Origin: Rubrivivax sp.
GTDB taxonomy: Bacteria; Pseudomonadota; Gammaproteobacteria; Burkholderiales; Burkholderiaceae_C
Assembly (NCBI GenBank): GCA_027484825.1
Contig: JAIXSE010000015.1
Location: 1-64,000 of the forward strand
Length of the DNA stretch: 64,000 nucleotides
Direction of reading: 5' to 3'
The position numbers and the translations under genes are program-made. Shown one piece after another: positions 1 through 9,496 of the stretch (positions within the stretch are counted from its first letter, which is position 1; every line of letters starts with the position of its first letter). A model generated the notes under the pieces. That model was not told the DNA's origin. It saw nothing but the letters and a program-made list of their open reading frames with translations, and did no database searches.

Positions 1-1584
<1,584 letters not shown>

Positions 1585-1588
1585 TGGA

Positions 1589-1740
1589 GCCCCCGGTTTT
1601 GCGCGCCTAGGGCGCGCAAAACCGCCCCCCGAGGGGGCTGCGGGCTGCCTTGGGGCGGCCCGGCGGCAACCCTCGCGCTAACTTTCACCGCCGCTTGGAC
1701 GGCGCTGCGCGCGTCCGGCGCGACTAGGTGCCACCTGGTG
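1589..1740. repeat. Intergenic hairpin-rich repeat, copy 1
   Basis: First of two near-identical 152-bp direct copies, spaced 172 bp start to start. Each opens with a perfect 13-bp inverted repeat with a TAG loop (GGTTTTGCGCGCC / GGCGCGCAAAACC). A second short hairpin (GCCCC-CCGA-GGGGC) follows, then a GC-rich tail. The copy begins five bases after the maeB stop. It resembles REP/BIME-type extragenic elements: no open frame worth calling and two adjacent stem-loops. The first hairpin could also act as the maeB terminator or protect its 3' end, but it lacks a clean T-run. Confidence 0.85.
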
Positions 1741-1760
1741 CCTTCGATAAGGATGTGTTG

Positions 1761-1912
1761 GCCCCCGGTTTTGCGCGCCTAGGGCGCGCAAAACCGCCCC
1801 CCGAGGGGGCTGCGGGCTGCCTTGGGGCGGCCCGGCGGCAACCCTCGCGCTAACTTTCAGCCCCGCTTAGACGACGCTACGCGCGTCCGGCGCGACTAGG
1901 TGCCACCCGGTG
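1761..1912. repeat. Intergenic hairpin-rich repeat, copy 2
   Basis: Second direct copy of the element at 1589-1740. The perfect 13-bp hairpin (1768-1796 region) and the GCCCC/GGGGC hairpin are conserved. A handful of substitutions accumulate near the 3' end (GCTTGGACGGCGCTGCG becomes GCTTAGACGACGCTACG). The hairpins are identical while the tail has drifted, which suggests the stem-loops are under constraint. Nothing recognisable lies between this copy and the promoter at 2185. Confidence 0.85.
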
Positions 1913-2184
1913 GCTCCGATCACGGCTCTATGGCGCCTTGGTGGCGACTGGGGGTGGGTTCGGCAGGTTTCGGCTGGCGACTGCGCGGGAGCGTGGGTTG
2001 CGTTCGGTCAAAAGATCCTGCGTTGCAGGGGTATTGGCGGTGTCACAGACCGCCCGACAGAAAAAGTTTGTAGAGGCTCACCACACCGCGAAACGCGCGT
2101 GACATTGTGAATCCATCAGCTTTCTTCCGAGTGTGAGTGCGTGCCAACAATGCCGCTTTTTAGGGCATTGAGGCAGACCCCGGC

Positions 2185-2213
2185 TTGAGCATTGAGGGCC
2201 CTTTCTGTACCAT
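2185..2213 (+). promoter_or_regulatory. Sigma70-like promoter of the barnase/barstar pair
   Basis: TTGAGC (2185-2190), a 17-base spacer and TACCAT (2208-2213) match a sigma70 promoter. Transcription would begin near 2220, which rules out an ATG start at 2214 and supports the GTG at 2241. Just upstream, 2149-2170 can fold as AATGCC...GGCATT, a possible operator. Confidence 0.5.
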
Positions 2214-2240
2214 TTGCGCTTCAGGATTCAGGGTAAACCC

Positions 2241-2699
2241 GTGTTTTCGCACAATCAAGGGCGCACCGGAGCGGTTCCGCTTCGCCGAGGATGGCACTCT
2301 TTCTGGACAGCACTGGCCACCACCGCCACGCTGACCAGCGCCCTTCTGGGCGCCAGTGCCGCCCTCGCCCGAGAGAGCCGCGACAACAGCACCACCCGCG
2401 AACGGTGGGGTGACACGGTCGCCTTGCAGGCACTTCCCGCCGAAGCCCAAACCACCTACCAGCTCGTGCTGTCAGGCGGCCCCTTCCCCTTCGAGAAGGA
2501 CGGCACCGTGTTCGGGAACCGCGAACGGCAATTGCCCGCCAAGGCCCGTGGCTACTACCGCGAATACACCGTCAAGACCCCCAAGGCCCGCAATCGCGGC
2601 GCCCGGCGTCTGGTGTGCGGCGGAACCCCACCCACGAAACCTGAGGCTTGTTATTACACCGACGACCACTACGTGAGCTTTTCGAAGATCACGCAGTGA
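2241..2699 (+). CDS. Secreted guanyl-preferring ribonuclease, barnase/RNase Sa (N1/T1) family
   Basis: A secreted endoribonuclease, 152 residues from a GTG start. A basic N-terminus and hydrophobic stretch (residues 17-43, ending SAALA) form a Sec signal peptide. The mature part aligns with barnase: FGNRERQLP (91-99, barnase FSNREGKLP); YREYT (106-110) placing the catalytic Glu at 108; ARNRGARRL (117-125) with the Arg at 122 or 123; DDHYVSF (141-147) with the general-acid His at 143. Cys126 and Cys137 could form a disulfide. GTG at 2241 is preferred over ATG at 2214 because the promoter sits on the latter and AGGG lies 7-8 bases before the former. Barstar follows after a 44-base gap. Family membership is near certain; whether it serves as antibacterial toxin or nutrient-scavenging RNase is open. 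Confidence 0.92.
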   Translation: MFSHNQGRTGAVPLRRGWHSFWTALATTATLTSALLGASAALARESRDNSTTRERWGDTVALQALPAEAQTTYQLVLSGGPFPFEKDGTVFGNRERQLPAKARGYYREYTVKTPKARNRGARRLVCGGTPPTKPEACYYTDDHYVSFSKITQ

Positions 2700-2743
2700 A
2701 CCGGCGGAACCGCAATCTGTGACCATCTAGGAGGAACGCGACC

Positions 2744-3139
2744 ATGCAATTGCAGACAGTCCGTCCCAACATCGTGCAGGCGATCAGAGCCTACCGGGTA
2801 GAGGACTTGATGCAGGCCGCTCAGGATGCCGGCCAGCATTTCCTGTACGCCAACCTGGCGGCAGCGGACACCAAGCAGGACGTGCTGGAAATGATCGCCA
2901 GCGCCTTCCTGTTCCCGGCGCATTTCGGCAAAAACCTCGATGCGCTCTACGACTGCATGACCGACCTGGTCCACAAGTCCGGCAGCCAGCCCGGCTTTGT
3001 CGTGGTCCTGGACCAACTGCCCGACCACGCCCGCTTCGACCGCGAAGCCCGCGAACAATTGCTCGACGTCTTCCGCGAAGCGGCCGACTTCTGGGGAGAA
3101 AGAAAAATCCCCTTCAGGTGTTTTTATTCTTTTCAGTAG
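2744..3139 (+). CDS. Barstar-family ribonuclease inhibitor
   Basis: Cytoplasmic inhibitor expected to neutralise the RNase encoded just upstream; 131 residues. The diagnostic stretch at 57-71 (FPAHFGKNLDALYDC) matches barstar LPEYYGENLDALWDC. Asp66 and Asp70 correspond to barstar Asp35 and Asp39, which plug the RNase active site; Trp38 of barstar is Tyr69 here. The protein is about 40 residues longer than barstar, mostly at the N-terminus. A strong Shine-Dalgarno (TAGGAGGA, 2728-2735) precedes the ATG, against a weak site and GTG start for the toxin, so the inhibitor should be made in excess. The two genes probably form one transcript. Confidence 0.93.
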   Translation: MQLQTVRPNIVQAIRAYRVEDLMQAAQDAGQHFLYANLAAADTKQDVLEMIASAFLFPAHFGKNLDALYDCMTDLVHKSGSQPGFVVVLDQLPDHARFDREAREQLLDVFREAADFWGERKIPFRCFYSFQ

Positions 3140-3173
3140 CCCGCTCCCAAGAAATCGGGTCATGGGAGCGGGC
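3139..3173 (+). other. 11-bp perfect inverted repeat after barstar
   Basis: GCCCGCTCCCA (3139-3149) pairs with TGGGAGCGGGC (3163-3173) around a 13-base loop and begins at the last base of the barstar stop codon. No T-run follows, so it is a stem-loop that may stabilise the mRNA end or act as a Rho-type stop, not a proven terminator. Confidence 0.6.
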
Positions 3174-3322
3174 GACTGAGGTGGCCCCCGCAGAGAAGCC
3201 GGTGCTCAAGAGCACCAAGACCAATCCAAACCCCAACTTCGGCATGAACATGCCGATGATGTGCAGCGCCTTTGATACGTCCATGTGGCTCAACGCCGCC
3301 TGACCTTCAACCGTCGCCCCGC

Positions 3323-3354
3323 AAAAAGGCCTTCCCGCAACGGAAGGCCTTTTT
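3323..3354 (-). terminator. Bidirectional intrinsic terminator between barstar and rsmA
   Basis: AAAAAGGCCTTCC (3323-3335) and GGAAGGCCTTTTT (3342-3354) form a perfect 13-bp stem with a 6-base loop, flanked by A-run and T-run. It can end rsmA transcripts on the minus strand and barnase/barstar transcripts on the plus strand. Confidence 0.85.
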
Positions 3355-3384
3355 CTTTGTCCGGCCGCTGGCCGTCGCTGGCCG

Positions 3385-4152
3385 TCAGAGCGATTGGGCC
3401 AAGGCCACGAACTCAGCCACCGGCACCTCTTCCGCCCGGCGGTGCAGGTCAAAGTGACCCCCATAGCCGCGCGCCTCCAACCAGCGCCCCAGGCTGTGCC
3501 GCAGCAGCTTGCGCCGCTGCGAGAAGGCGGACGCAACCATCTCGCTGAACAGCGCTTCATCCAGCACCGCCGGCGTGGCCCACGGTGTCATGCGCACGAT
3601 GGCGGAATCCACCCGCGGCGGCGGATCGAAGGCTTCCGGCGGCACGTCGAACAGAGCTTCCACGTCATACCGCCACTGCAGCATCACGCTCAATCGCCCG
3701 TATTCCTTGCCGCCGGGGCCGGCGGCCATGCGGTCCACGACTTCCTTCTGCAGCATGAAGGTCTGGTCCACCACCTGGTCCACGTACTGCAGCAGATGGA
3801 ACAGGATGGGCGAGGAGATGTTGTAGGGCAGGTTGCCCACCACCCGGATCTTGCGACCGCGCTCCTGCGCCAGCGCACCGAAGTCCACCTTCAGCACGTC
3901 CGATTCGATGACGGTCAGGTCGCCCCGCTTGCGCAGCTTCGCCGCCAGGTCGCGGTCCAGTTCCACCACCGTCAGCGGCTGGCTGCTGGCCGGCAGGCGC
4001 TGCAGCAGCGGCAGCGTCATGGCGCCCAGACCGGGGCCGATCTCCACCATCGACTGCTCGTCGCCCGGCGCGATGGCGTCAATGATGGCGTCGATGACGG
4101 CCTTGTCGGTCAGGAAGTGCTGGCCGAAGCGCTTGCGCGCGATATGTGCCAT
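3385..4152 (-). CDS. rsmA: 16S rRNA (adenine1518/1519-N6)-dimethyltransferase RsmA
   Basis: Dimethylates two adjacent adenines in the 3' terminal hairpin of 16S rRNA using SAM during late small-subunit assembly. It has 255 residues, the normal length. Family marks: RKRFGQHFL at 6-14, SAM-binding [11 protein letters not shown] at 36-46, acidic ELD at 64-66, catalytic NLPYNISSP at 107-115, and the C-terminal [12 protein letters not shown] segment. It is the last gene of lptD-surA-rsmA, starting 14 bases after the surA stop; the intrinsic terminator at 3323-3354 ends the operon. In E. coli pdxA sits between surA and rsmA; it is absent here. Confidence 0.97.
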   Translation of the reverse strand: MAHIARKRFGQHFLTDKAVIDAIIDAIAPGDEQSMVEIGPGLGAMTLPLLQRLPASSQPLTVVELDRDLAAKLRKRGDLTVIESDVLKVDFGALAQERGRKIRVVGNLPYNISSPILFHLLQYVDQVVDQTFMLQKEVVDRMAAGPGGKEYGRLSVMLQWRYDVEALFDVPPEAFDPPPRVDSAIVRMTPWATPAVLDEALFSEMVASAFSQRRKLLRHSLGRWLEARGYGGHFDLHRRAEEVPVAEFVALAQSL

Positions 4153-4166
4153 GGGATGTCAGCCGA

Positions 4167-5636
4167 TCAGTCCAGCCACTCACGCGTCTCGATGAAGGCG
4201 CGGGCGCGCAGTTCCTTCATCCAGTCCGAATAGGCCTCTTCATACTTGCGCTCGCGCAGGGCCAGGCGGGCCTGGTCGCGCAGTTGCTTGTTGTCCAGCA
4301 CCACGTCGCGGCGCTCCAGCACCTGGATCAGGTGGATGCCGAAGCGCGAGGCCACCGGATTGGAAATGCCGTTCAGCGGCAGTTGGTCCATCGCTTCTTC
4401 AAACTCGGGCACGAAGCTGCCAGGGCCGACCCAGCCCAGGTCGCCGCCGTCCTGCGCGCTGCCGTCTTCCGAGTTGGCCCGGGCCAGCTGCTCGAACGTG
4501 GCGCGGCCCGATTCAATGGCGCGCTTGAATTCGGCCAGGCGACGGGCCGCCTGATCCGGACTCAGCTGTTCCGACGGGCGCAGCAGGATGTGGCGGGCAT
4601 GCGTCTGCACGATGGTGTTGATCGACGCCTTGCCGGCCTGACGCTCAACGAGCTTGAGCACGTGAAAACCCGCCGGTGAGCGCAGCAAGGTGGGACGCAG
4701 TTCGCCGGACTTCAGGTCCCGCACGGCATCCACGAACACGTCGGGCAGCTTGTCCGCGGAGCGCAGGCCGATCTCGCCGCCCTTGGACTTGTTGGCGTCC
4801 TCGGACACCTCCTGCGCCACCTTGGCAAATGCCTCACCGGCCTTGATGCGCTGCAGCGCCGCTTCGGCCTTGGCCCGGCGCTCTTCCACCACGGCGGCCG
4901 GCGCCCCTTCCGGGACCGGCACCAGCACCTGGGCGATGTTGAGCTGCGCGCGGTCCTGCAGGGCAGCCTGACGTTCGTCCAGGTATTTGTCGATTTCGCC
5001 GTCCGTCACCCGGATGCGGCCCTGCACTTCACGCTCACGCACCCGCTCGCTCAGCATCTGGTCGCGCAGGTTCTCGCGGAAGCGCTTGAAGTCGATGCCC
5101 TCAGCGGCCAGCCGCTTGCGCAGCTCGTCCATCGTCAGCTTGTTCTGGGTGGCCACGTTGGCCACCACGCGATCCAGCTCGGGTTCATCCACACGCGGGC
5201 CGTTCTCACGGGCGTAGGTGGTGATCACGCGCTCGTCGATCAGGCTGTCCAGCGCTTGCTTGTGGACCAGCTCGTTGGTGGGATTTTCATTGCGGCGGCG
5301 CGCTTCGTCCTTCATGCGCTCCTGGCGCTGGACGACTTCCGAGGCCGCCACGATGTCGGAGTTCACGACAGCCGCGATGTAGTCGCCGGGCTTGAGGGTG
5401 CGCTGCTCCACCGGGGGACGCGCAGCGGCCGGACGGTCGGCTTCCGCGCTCTTGGCGTCCGCAGTCGCCGTCGTTGCCGATGCAGCCGCCGCAGGCGCCG
5501 ATGCCCCGCGTGCGGCCGCCTTGGCAGCGGCGGATTCGCCCGACTGCGCCCAGGCGGTTCCGGCGGTGGCCGCCAGGGTGAGGAGAGTGGCAGCGGCCAA
5601 AGGCTGGAGTTTTCGCATCGAACGCAGTTCAGTCAT
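4167..5636 (-). CDS. surA: Periplasmic chaperone / peptidyl-prolyl isomerase SurA
   Basis: Escorts unfolded outer-membrane proteins across the periplasm to the Bam complex. It has 489 residues from ATG at 5636, which overlaps the lptD stop (ATGACTGA) and suggests translational coupling; an internal ATG at 5618 (MRKLQPLAAA) gives a tighter signal peptide and is an alternative. After a cleavable signal (...AGTAWAQ) comes an Ala/Pro-rich linker of about 60 residues, longer than in E. coli SurA. Then follow the SurA N-terminal domain (AVVNSDIVAASEVVQR), parvulin domain 1 (around INIAQVLVPVPEGAP) and parvulin domain 2 (around THARHILLRPSEQLSP, GGDLGWVGPGSFVPEFE), and the C-terminal helix. Operon partners LptD and RsmA are standard. 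Confidence 0.95.
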   Translation of the reverse strand: MTELRSMRKLQPLAAATLLTLAATAGTAWAQSGESAAAKAAARGASAPAAAASATTATADAKSAEADRPAAARPPVEQRTLKPGDYIAAVVNSDIVAASEVVQRQERMKDEARRRNENPTNELVHKQALDSLIDERVITTYARENGPRVDEPELDRVVANVATQNKLTMDELRKRLAAEGIDFKRFRENLRDQMLSERVREREVQGRIRVTDGEIDKYLDERQAALQDRAQLNIAQVLVPVPEGAPAAVVEERRAKAEAALQRIKAGEAFAKVAQEVSEDANKSKGGEIGLRSADKLPDVFVDAVRDLKSGELRPTLLRSPAGFHVLKLVERQAGKASINTIVQTHARHILLRPSEQLSPDQAARRLAEFKRAIESGRATFEQLARANSEDGSAQDGGDLGWVGPGSFVPEFEEAMDQLPLNGISNPVASRFGIHLIQVLERRDVVLDNKQLRDQARLALRERKYEEAYSDWMKELRARAFIETREWLD

Positions 5637-8001
5637 AAGTGCCAAAGGCCGAGCGTTCCGAGCTCAGCGAACGGTAACCGGGGATATTGTCTCTCAACAC
5701 CTTCAGCGCATTGGAGCCCAGCGGGGACAGGCCCACCAGCTCCAGCTGCAGGATCAAGCGGGTATTGGTCTCAGCGCGGCCGGTGGCTTCACGCTCCACC
5801 CCCATGCGCAAGATCCAGCAGCCAGAGTCGTATTCAGCGCCCACCACGGAGTCGGTGAAGCGCTTGTCCCGCATCGAATACTGCAGGCGGCCAGCGCCGT
5901 ACCAGGCGCCCTGGCATCCAGGCCCGCCGCTGACGGCCTTGCGGTCCGGACCAAACAGCGGCCACTGCCAGGCCAGTTCCAGCTGCTCGCTCTGTCCGCG
6001 CGCCAGGCGGTAGGACGCGCTGAGCGTGCGGAAGGGACCCGGCGAATAACGCAGGCGCAGCACGGTCCGCTCCACCTTGCCATCGGACGAGTTGAGCTGC
6101 AGCGTGCTGTCCGTCCACCAGGCCTGGTTCAGGTGAGCCGAGCCCAGCAGCACCACGTCGGAGAGGCGGTGGGTCTGCGGCGTGCCGTCCGGGGTGATCT
6201 TCTGGTCGCGCAGCAGGTAGCGCTGCACCATGCCCAGTCGCAGCTGTTCCTCGCCGCGCTCGTCCTCGATCCAGCGGGTGGTCGCCCCGAAGGCCACCAT
6301 GTGCGCATCGCTGACCCGGTCCACGCCGGAGAACTGGTTTTCGGCGAAGACGGAGTCGAAGTTGTAGTCGCGCGGTGCCGAATCAAAATTCGGCACATCG
6401 GTCTGGTCCCGGTACGGCGTGTTCACGTAGAGCAGGCGCGGCTCCAGCGTCTGGCGGGCATTCTGGCCAAACAGCGTGGTGTCCCGCTCCAGGATCCAGC
6501 CGTGGTCCACGCTGAAGGTCGGGATGGTGCGGCTGATCGAGCGCTGGCCGTTGAGCAGCGGCTGGTCGGTGTGATAGCTGGCGGAGTTGAGCGACACCTT
6601 CGGAATCAGCCACCAGGCGGCACCGCTGAAGGGCAGGCTCACATGGCCCAGCATGTGTACCCGCTCGCCGGTCTGGGTCTGGGTGCTGAGCGAACCGGTG
6701 GGCAGGTCGAAGCGGTTGTACTCCACCTCCACCCCGCCCTCCAGACGCGCACGGCGGCCGGTCGGCAGGTAGCCGGCGAGCACGGAGTCATCCGCACCAG
6801 TTTGCAGCCGCATACCGATCTGGGGCGAGCGCTGGTAGGGGGTGGTGAACTGGTCCGACGCTTCGGGCACCTGCAGGGCCTGCCAGTGCTGCACACGGGC
6901 ATAGGTCTGCACATCCCCCCAGTTGAAGTTGTAGTCCTTCTGGGTGCGGAAGTCCTGTTGCAGCAGACGCGGCGTCTGCGTGCTCATGCGGCGGCGGAAG
7001 TCCTTCCAGTAATCGTCATCAGACACCCGCTCGGCATTGATGTCGTAGCGCCAGCTCTCGGAGAAGTCGCCCTGGTTGAGCAGGCGCAGGTCCCAGCGCG
7101 AGCGTCCAAACACGCGGTCGTTGGGCAGCCAGGCGAAGTTCACGCTGCCGCGGTGCTGCGACTCCAGGTAGCGGAATTCGCTGTCCACACCCGCCCCGCG
7201 CTTGGTCATCACGTACGGGGTGAAGGTGGCGTCGCGGTTGGGGGCGATGCTCCAGTAATAGGGCTGGCCGAATTCGAAGCCGCTGCGGTTGTCGATGTTG
7301 ACATTGGGCGGCAGCAGGCCGGACTTGGGCTGATCCCCCAGCGGGAAGCTCAGCGACGGTGCCGCCAGGATGGGCACGCCCAGGAACTGCACTGTCGCGC
7401 CGGTGGCCACGCCCTCGCCGGCTTCAAAGTCCAGATCCAGGCTCTTGGTGATCAGCACCCAGTCCCGCTTGCGTTCGCCGTCCTCGGAGACCGGGCAGGT
7501 GCTGTAGGTGGCCTCCTCGGCCCGCATGCGCTGTTCGCCAAGGAAACGCAGCACCTTGGCGCTGCCGCTGCCGCCGGTGGTGGAGAAGAAGTAGTTCGGG
7601 CTGTCCAGCTGACCTTCAAAGCGGTCCACGAACAGGCTCAGCGACGGCCCCCGCAGCACGGCGCCGTTCTGGCTCAGCTCGACATTGCCTTCGGCGGTGG
7701 CCAAGTCCTGCTCATGGTCGTAGCGCAGGGTGCGGCTTTTGAGCAGCAGGCCGCCATAGCGCAGTTGCACATCGCCTTCGGCGGTGGAGAGCTGGTCCAG
7801 TTCGGACGTGATCCGGTCGGCCTGCAAGGCCATGGCGGGGCGCACGTCCTTGCGGCGTGTCTGGTTCAGCTGCTTGGACGGCTTGAGCGCCAGCGGTTCG
7901 CCGGCGGATTCCTGCGCGAACGCACTGGGCGCTGCAGGCAGAGCCACAGCCAACAGGGCAGCCAGGGGCAAGGGGCGGAGTCTGAAAACCGATGAGCGCA
8001 T
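5629..8001 (-). CDS. lptD: LPS-assembly outer-membrane protein LptD
   Basis: The 26-strand outer-membrane barrel that, with LptE, inserts lipopolysaccharide into the outer leaflet. It has 790 residues from ATG at 8001, chosen because it starts directly on a good signal peptide (MRSSVFRLRPLPLAALLAVA... ending SAFAQ); an in-frame ATG at 8127 would add 42 unconvincing residues. The N-terminal OstA/LptA-like beta-jellyroll (AMALQADRITSELDQLSTAEGDV, LRYDHEQDLATAEGNVEL) is followed by the barrel domain (PYYWSIAPNRDATFTPYVMTKRG, IPTFSVDHGWILERD, LEPRLLYVNTPYRDQ). Two late Cys (SGGPGCQGAWYG, YDSGCWILRMGVE) fit the disulfides needed for function. It is divergent from amgK. Confidence 0.96.
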   Translation of the reverse strand: MRSSVFRLRPLPLAALLAVALPAAPSAFAQESAGEPLALKPSKQLNQTRRKDVRPAMALQADRITSELDQLSTAEGDVQLRYGGLLLKSRTLRYDHEQDLATAEGNVELSQNGAVLRGPSLSLFVDRFEGQLDSPNYFFSTTGGSGSAKVLRFLGEQRMRAEEATYSTCPVSEDGERKRDWVLITKSLDLDFEAGEGVATGATVQFLGVPILAAPSLSFPLGDQPKSGLLPPNVNIDNRSGFEFGQPYYWSIAPNRDATFTPYVMTKRGAGVDSEFRYLESQHRGSVNFAWLPNDRVFGRSRWDLRLLNQGDFSESWRYDINAERVSDDDYWKDFRRRMSTQTPRLLQQDFRTQKDYNFNWGDVQTYARVQHWQALQVPEASDQFTTPYQRSPQIGMRLQTGADDSVLAGYLPTGRRARLEGGVEVEYNRFDLPTGSLSTQTQTGERVHMLGHVSLPFSGAAWWLIPKVSLNSASYHTDQPLLNGQRSISRTIPTFSVDHGWILERDTTLFGQNARQTLEPRLLYVNTPYRDQTDVPNFDSAPRDYNFDSVFAENQFSGVDRVSDAHMVAFGATTRWIEDERGEEQLRLGMVQRYLLRDQKITPDGTPQTHRLSDVVLLGSAHLNQAWWTDSTLQLNSSDGKVERTVLRLRYSPGPFRTLSASYRLARGQSEQLELAWQWPLFGPDRKAVSGGPGCQGAWYGAGRLQYSMRDKRFTDSVVGAEYDSGCWILRMGVEREATGRAETNTRLILQLELVGLSPLGSNALKVLRDNIPGYRSLSSERSAFGTYD

Positions 8002-8069
8002 CAAGCAGGGCGGCGTCTTGCGGAGGTCGAGGCAGCCGCGCGAGAACGCGAGGCGCTGCCCAGGGTTTG

Positions 8070-8082
8070 TAGAATCATTATC
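8070..8082. promoter_or_regulatory. Possible divergent -10 elements between lptD and amgK
   Basis: In an otherwise GC-rich gap, TAGAAT (8070-8075, plus strand) and GATAAT (complement of 8077-8082, minus strand) face away from each other. Either could serve as a -10 box for amgK or lptD. Neither has a convincing -35, so this is a weak call. Confidence 0.3.
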
Positions 8083-8176
8083 CACGAGGCGGACCACCGC
8101 GACGGGACGGGCCTGCGCGGGGGACAACGCGTTCTTGTTGCGGCCCTGTTGCTGCTCCTCTTCGGCCGCGAGAGTC

Positions 8177-8241
8177 GCCCCTCAGACCCGCCCCTCAGAC
8201 CTGTCCACCAGCCCCGCCCCTCAGACCCGTCCATCCGGCCC
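8177..8241. repeat. Five 13-bp tandem units in the amgK leader
   Basis: Units begin at 8177, 8190, 8203, 8216 and 8229. Units 1, 2 and 4 read GCCCCTCAGACC(C/T); units 3 and 5 read GTCCACCAGCCCC and GTCCATCCGGCCC. The array therefore has order A-A-B-A-B and ends 16 bases before the amgK start codon. A 13-bp period is not codon-compatible, in keeping with an untranslated position. It is likely to vary in copy number by slippage. Confidence 0.75.
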
Positions 8242-8257
8242 CCTGCGCCCCAGCCCC

Positions 8258-9439
8258 ATGACCTTTTCCGCATCGCCGGTGACCTGGCCCGATCCGCAAC
8301 GTGCCCAGCGCTTCCAGGACTGGCTGGCCCCGCTGGTGGCCGACCAAGGCCTTCTGCCCGACACCCTGGCCACCGCCAGCAGCGATGCCAGCAGCCGGCG
8401 CTATCTGCGCATCCAGACCCGGGACGGCCACAGCCGCATCATCATGGACGCGCCGGCCACCCCGAATCAGGTGGCCGCGTTTGTGGCGGTCGGTCGCATG
8501 ATGGCCGACTGCGGGCTGCATGTGCCGACGCTGCATGCCCATGATGAAGGCAGCGGTTTCGCCCTGCTGGAAGACCTGGGCAGCACCAGCTACCTGCAGG
8601 CCCTGCAGACGGCGCAGCAGACCGGCGACCTGGCCACCGCCCAGACGCTGATGCGCGACGCGACCAATGCCCTGCTGCGCTGGCAGGCCTGCGCGCACGG
8701 CGACGCCCTGCCCCGCTTTGACGAGGCCTTCGTGCGCCGCGAGCTGCAGATCTTCGTGGACTGGTGCGTGCAGGCCCATCACGGCAAGCAGTGGACGGCG
8801 CAGCAGCAGGGCTATTGGGACCGCACGGTCACCTCGCTGGCGGCCAACATCGCCGCGCAGCCGGTGGTGCCGATGCACCGGGACTACATGGCGCGCAACC
8901 TGATGGTGTGCAGCGATGCCAGCCCAGGCCAAGGCACAAGCGAAGGCACAGGCCTCCCCACGGTCACGAGCGATGCGCGCGCCCCCACCGCGCCCTCCCC
9001 CAATCCGGGCGTGCTGGACTTCCAGGACGCGGTGCTGGGCCCGATCACCTACGACATCGGCTCCCTGCTGCGCGACGCCTTCCTCTCCTGGGACGAAGCC
9101 GAGGAGATCGACTGGGCCGTGCGTTACTGGGAAGGCGCCCGGCGGGCCGGCCTTTTCGGCCTGGACGCCAGCGGCGAAGACCCGCATGAGATGGCGCAGG
9201 ACTTCGGTCTGTTCTGGCGCGCGCTGGAGTGGACCGTGCTGCAGCGCCATCTGAAGATCCTGGGCATCTTCTGCCGCCTCAAGCATCGGGACGGCAAGCC
9301 GCACTATGCCGAGGACCTGCCGCGCTTCTACGCCTACGTCGTCAAGACGGCGACTCGGTATGTGGAGCTGTCGCCGCTGCTGCGGCTGATGGAAGACTTG
9401 CAGCCGCAGCTGCTGCAGACCGGCTTCAGCCTGCGCTGA
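8258..9439 (+). CDS. amgK: Anomeric N-acetylmuramate/N-acetylglucosamine kinase AmgK-like phosphotransferase
   Basis: Predicted to phosphorylate MurNAc/GlcNAc at C1 for peptidoglycan recycling, bypassing de novo UDP-MurNAc synthesis. It has 393 residues from ATG at 8258. It shows the aminoglycoside-phosphotransferase fold: SSDASSRRYLRI (41-52), ALLEDLGSTSYL (102-113), catalytic loop MHRDYMARNLMV (206-217) and metal-binding LDFQDAVLGPITYDIGSLL (253-271). The position divergent from lptD is the one described for amgK in Pseudomonas. Two oddities: about 30 Gly/Thr/Pro-rich residues (219-250) are inserted between the catalytic loop and the DFQD motif, and the partner uridylyltransferase gene murU is not next door. 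Family assignment is firm; the exact substrate is inferred from synteny. Confidence 0.85.
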   Translation: MTFSASPVTWPDPQRAQRFQDWLAPLVADQGLLPDTLATASSDASSRRYLRIQTRDGHSRIIMDAPATPNQVAAFVAVGRMMADCGLHVPTLHAHDEGSGFALLEDLGSTSYLQALQTAQQTGDLATAQTLMRDATNALLRWQACAHGDALPRFDEAFVRRELQIFVDWCVQAHHGKQWTAQQQGYWDRTVTSLAANIAAQPVVPMHRDYMARNLMVCSDASPGQGTSEGTGLPTVTSDARAPTAPSPNPGVLDFQDAVLGPITYDIGSLLRDAFLSWDEAEEIDWAVRYWEGARRAGLFGLDASGEDPHEMAQDFGLFWRALEWTVLQRHLKILGIFCRLKHRDGKPHYAEDLPRFYAYVVKTATRYVELSPLLRLMEDLQPQLLQTGFSLR

Positions 9440-9496
9440 CGCGGGCCGTCCCGCAAGGGGGCTCTCCGGATCTCCCGATTCCCAGCCGCCCGCCGC

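Noticed and set aside
1910-2110. 66-codon plus-strand frame overlapping the second hairpin repeat
   Set aside because: No ribosome-binding site, starts inside the repeat, composition unlike a protein; best read as non-coding.
3118-3303. 61-codon frame overlapping the barstar 3' end
   Set aside because: No SD, no recognisable motif, and its sequence is dictated partly by the inverted repeat; not called as a gene.
5392-7995. 867-codon frame antisense to lptD and surA
   Set aside because: High GC leaves the opposite strand free of stops; the His/Gln/Arg/Ala-rich product has no domain, and the sense frames are clear LptD and SurA.
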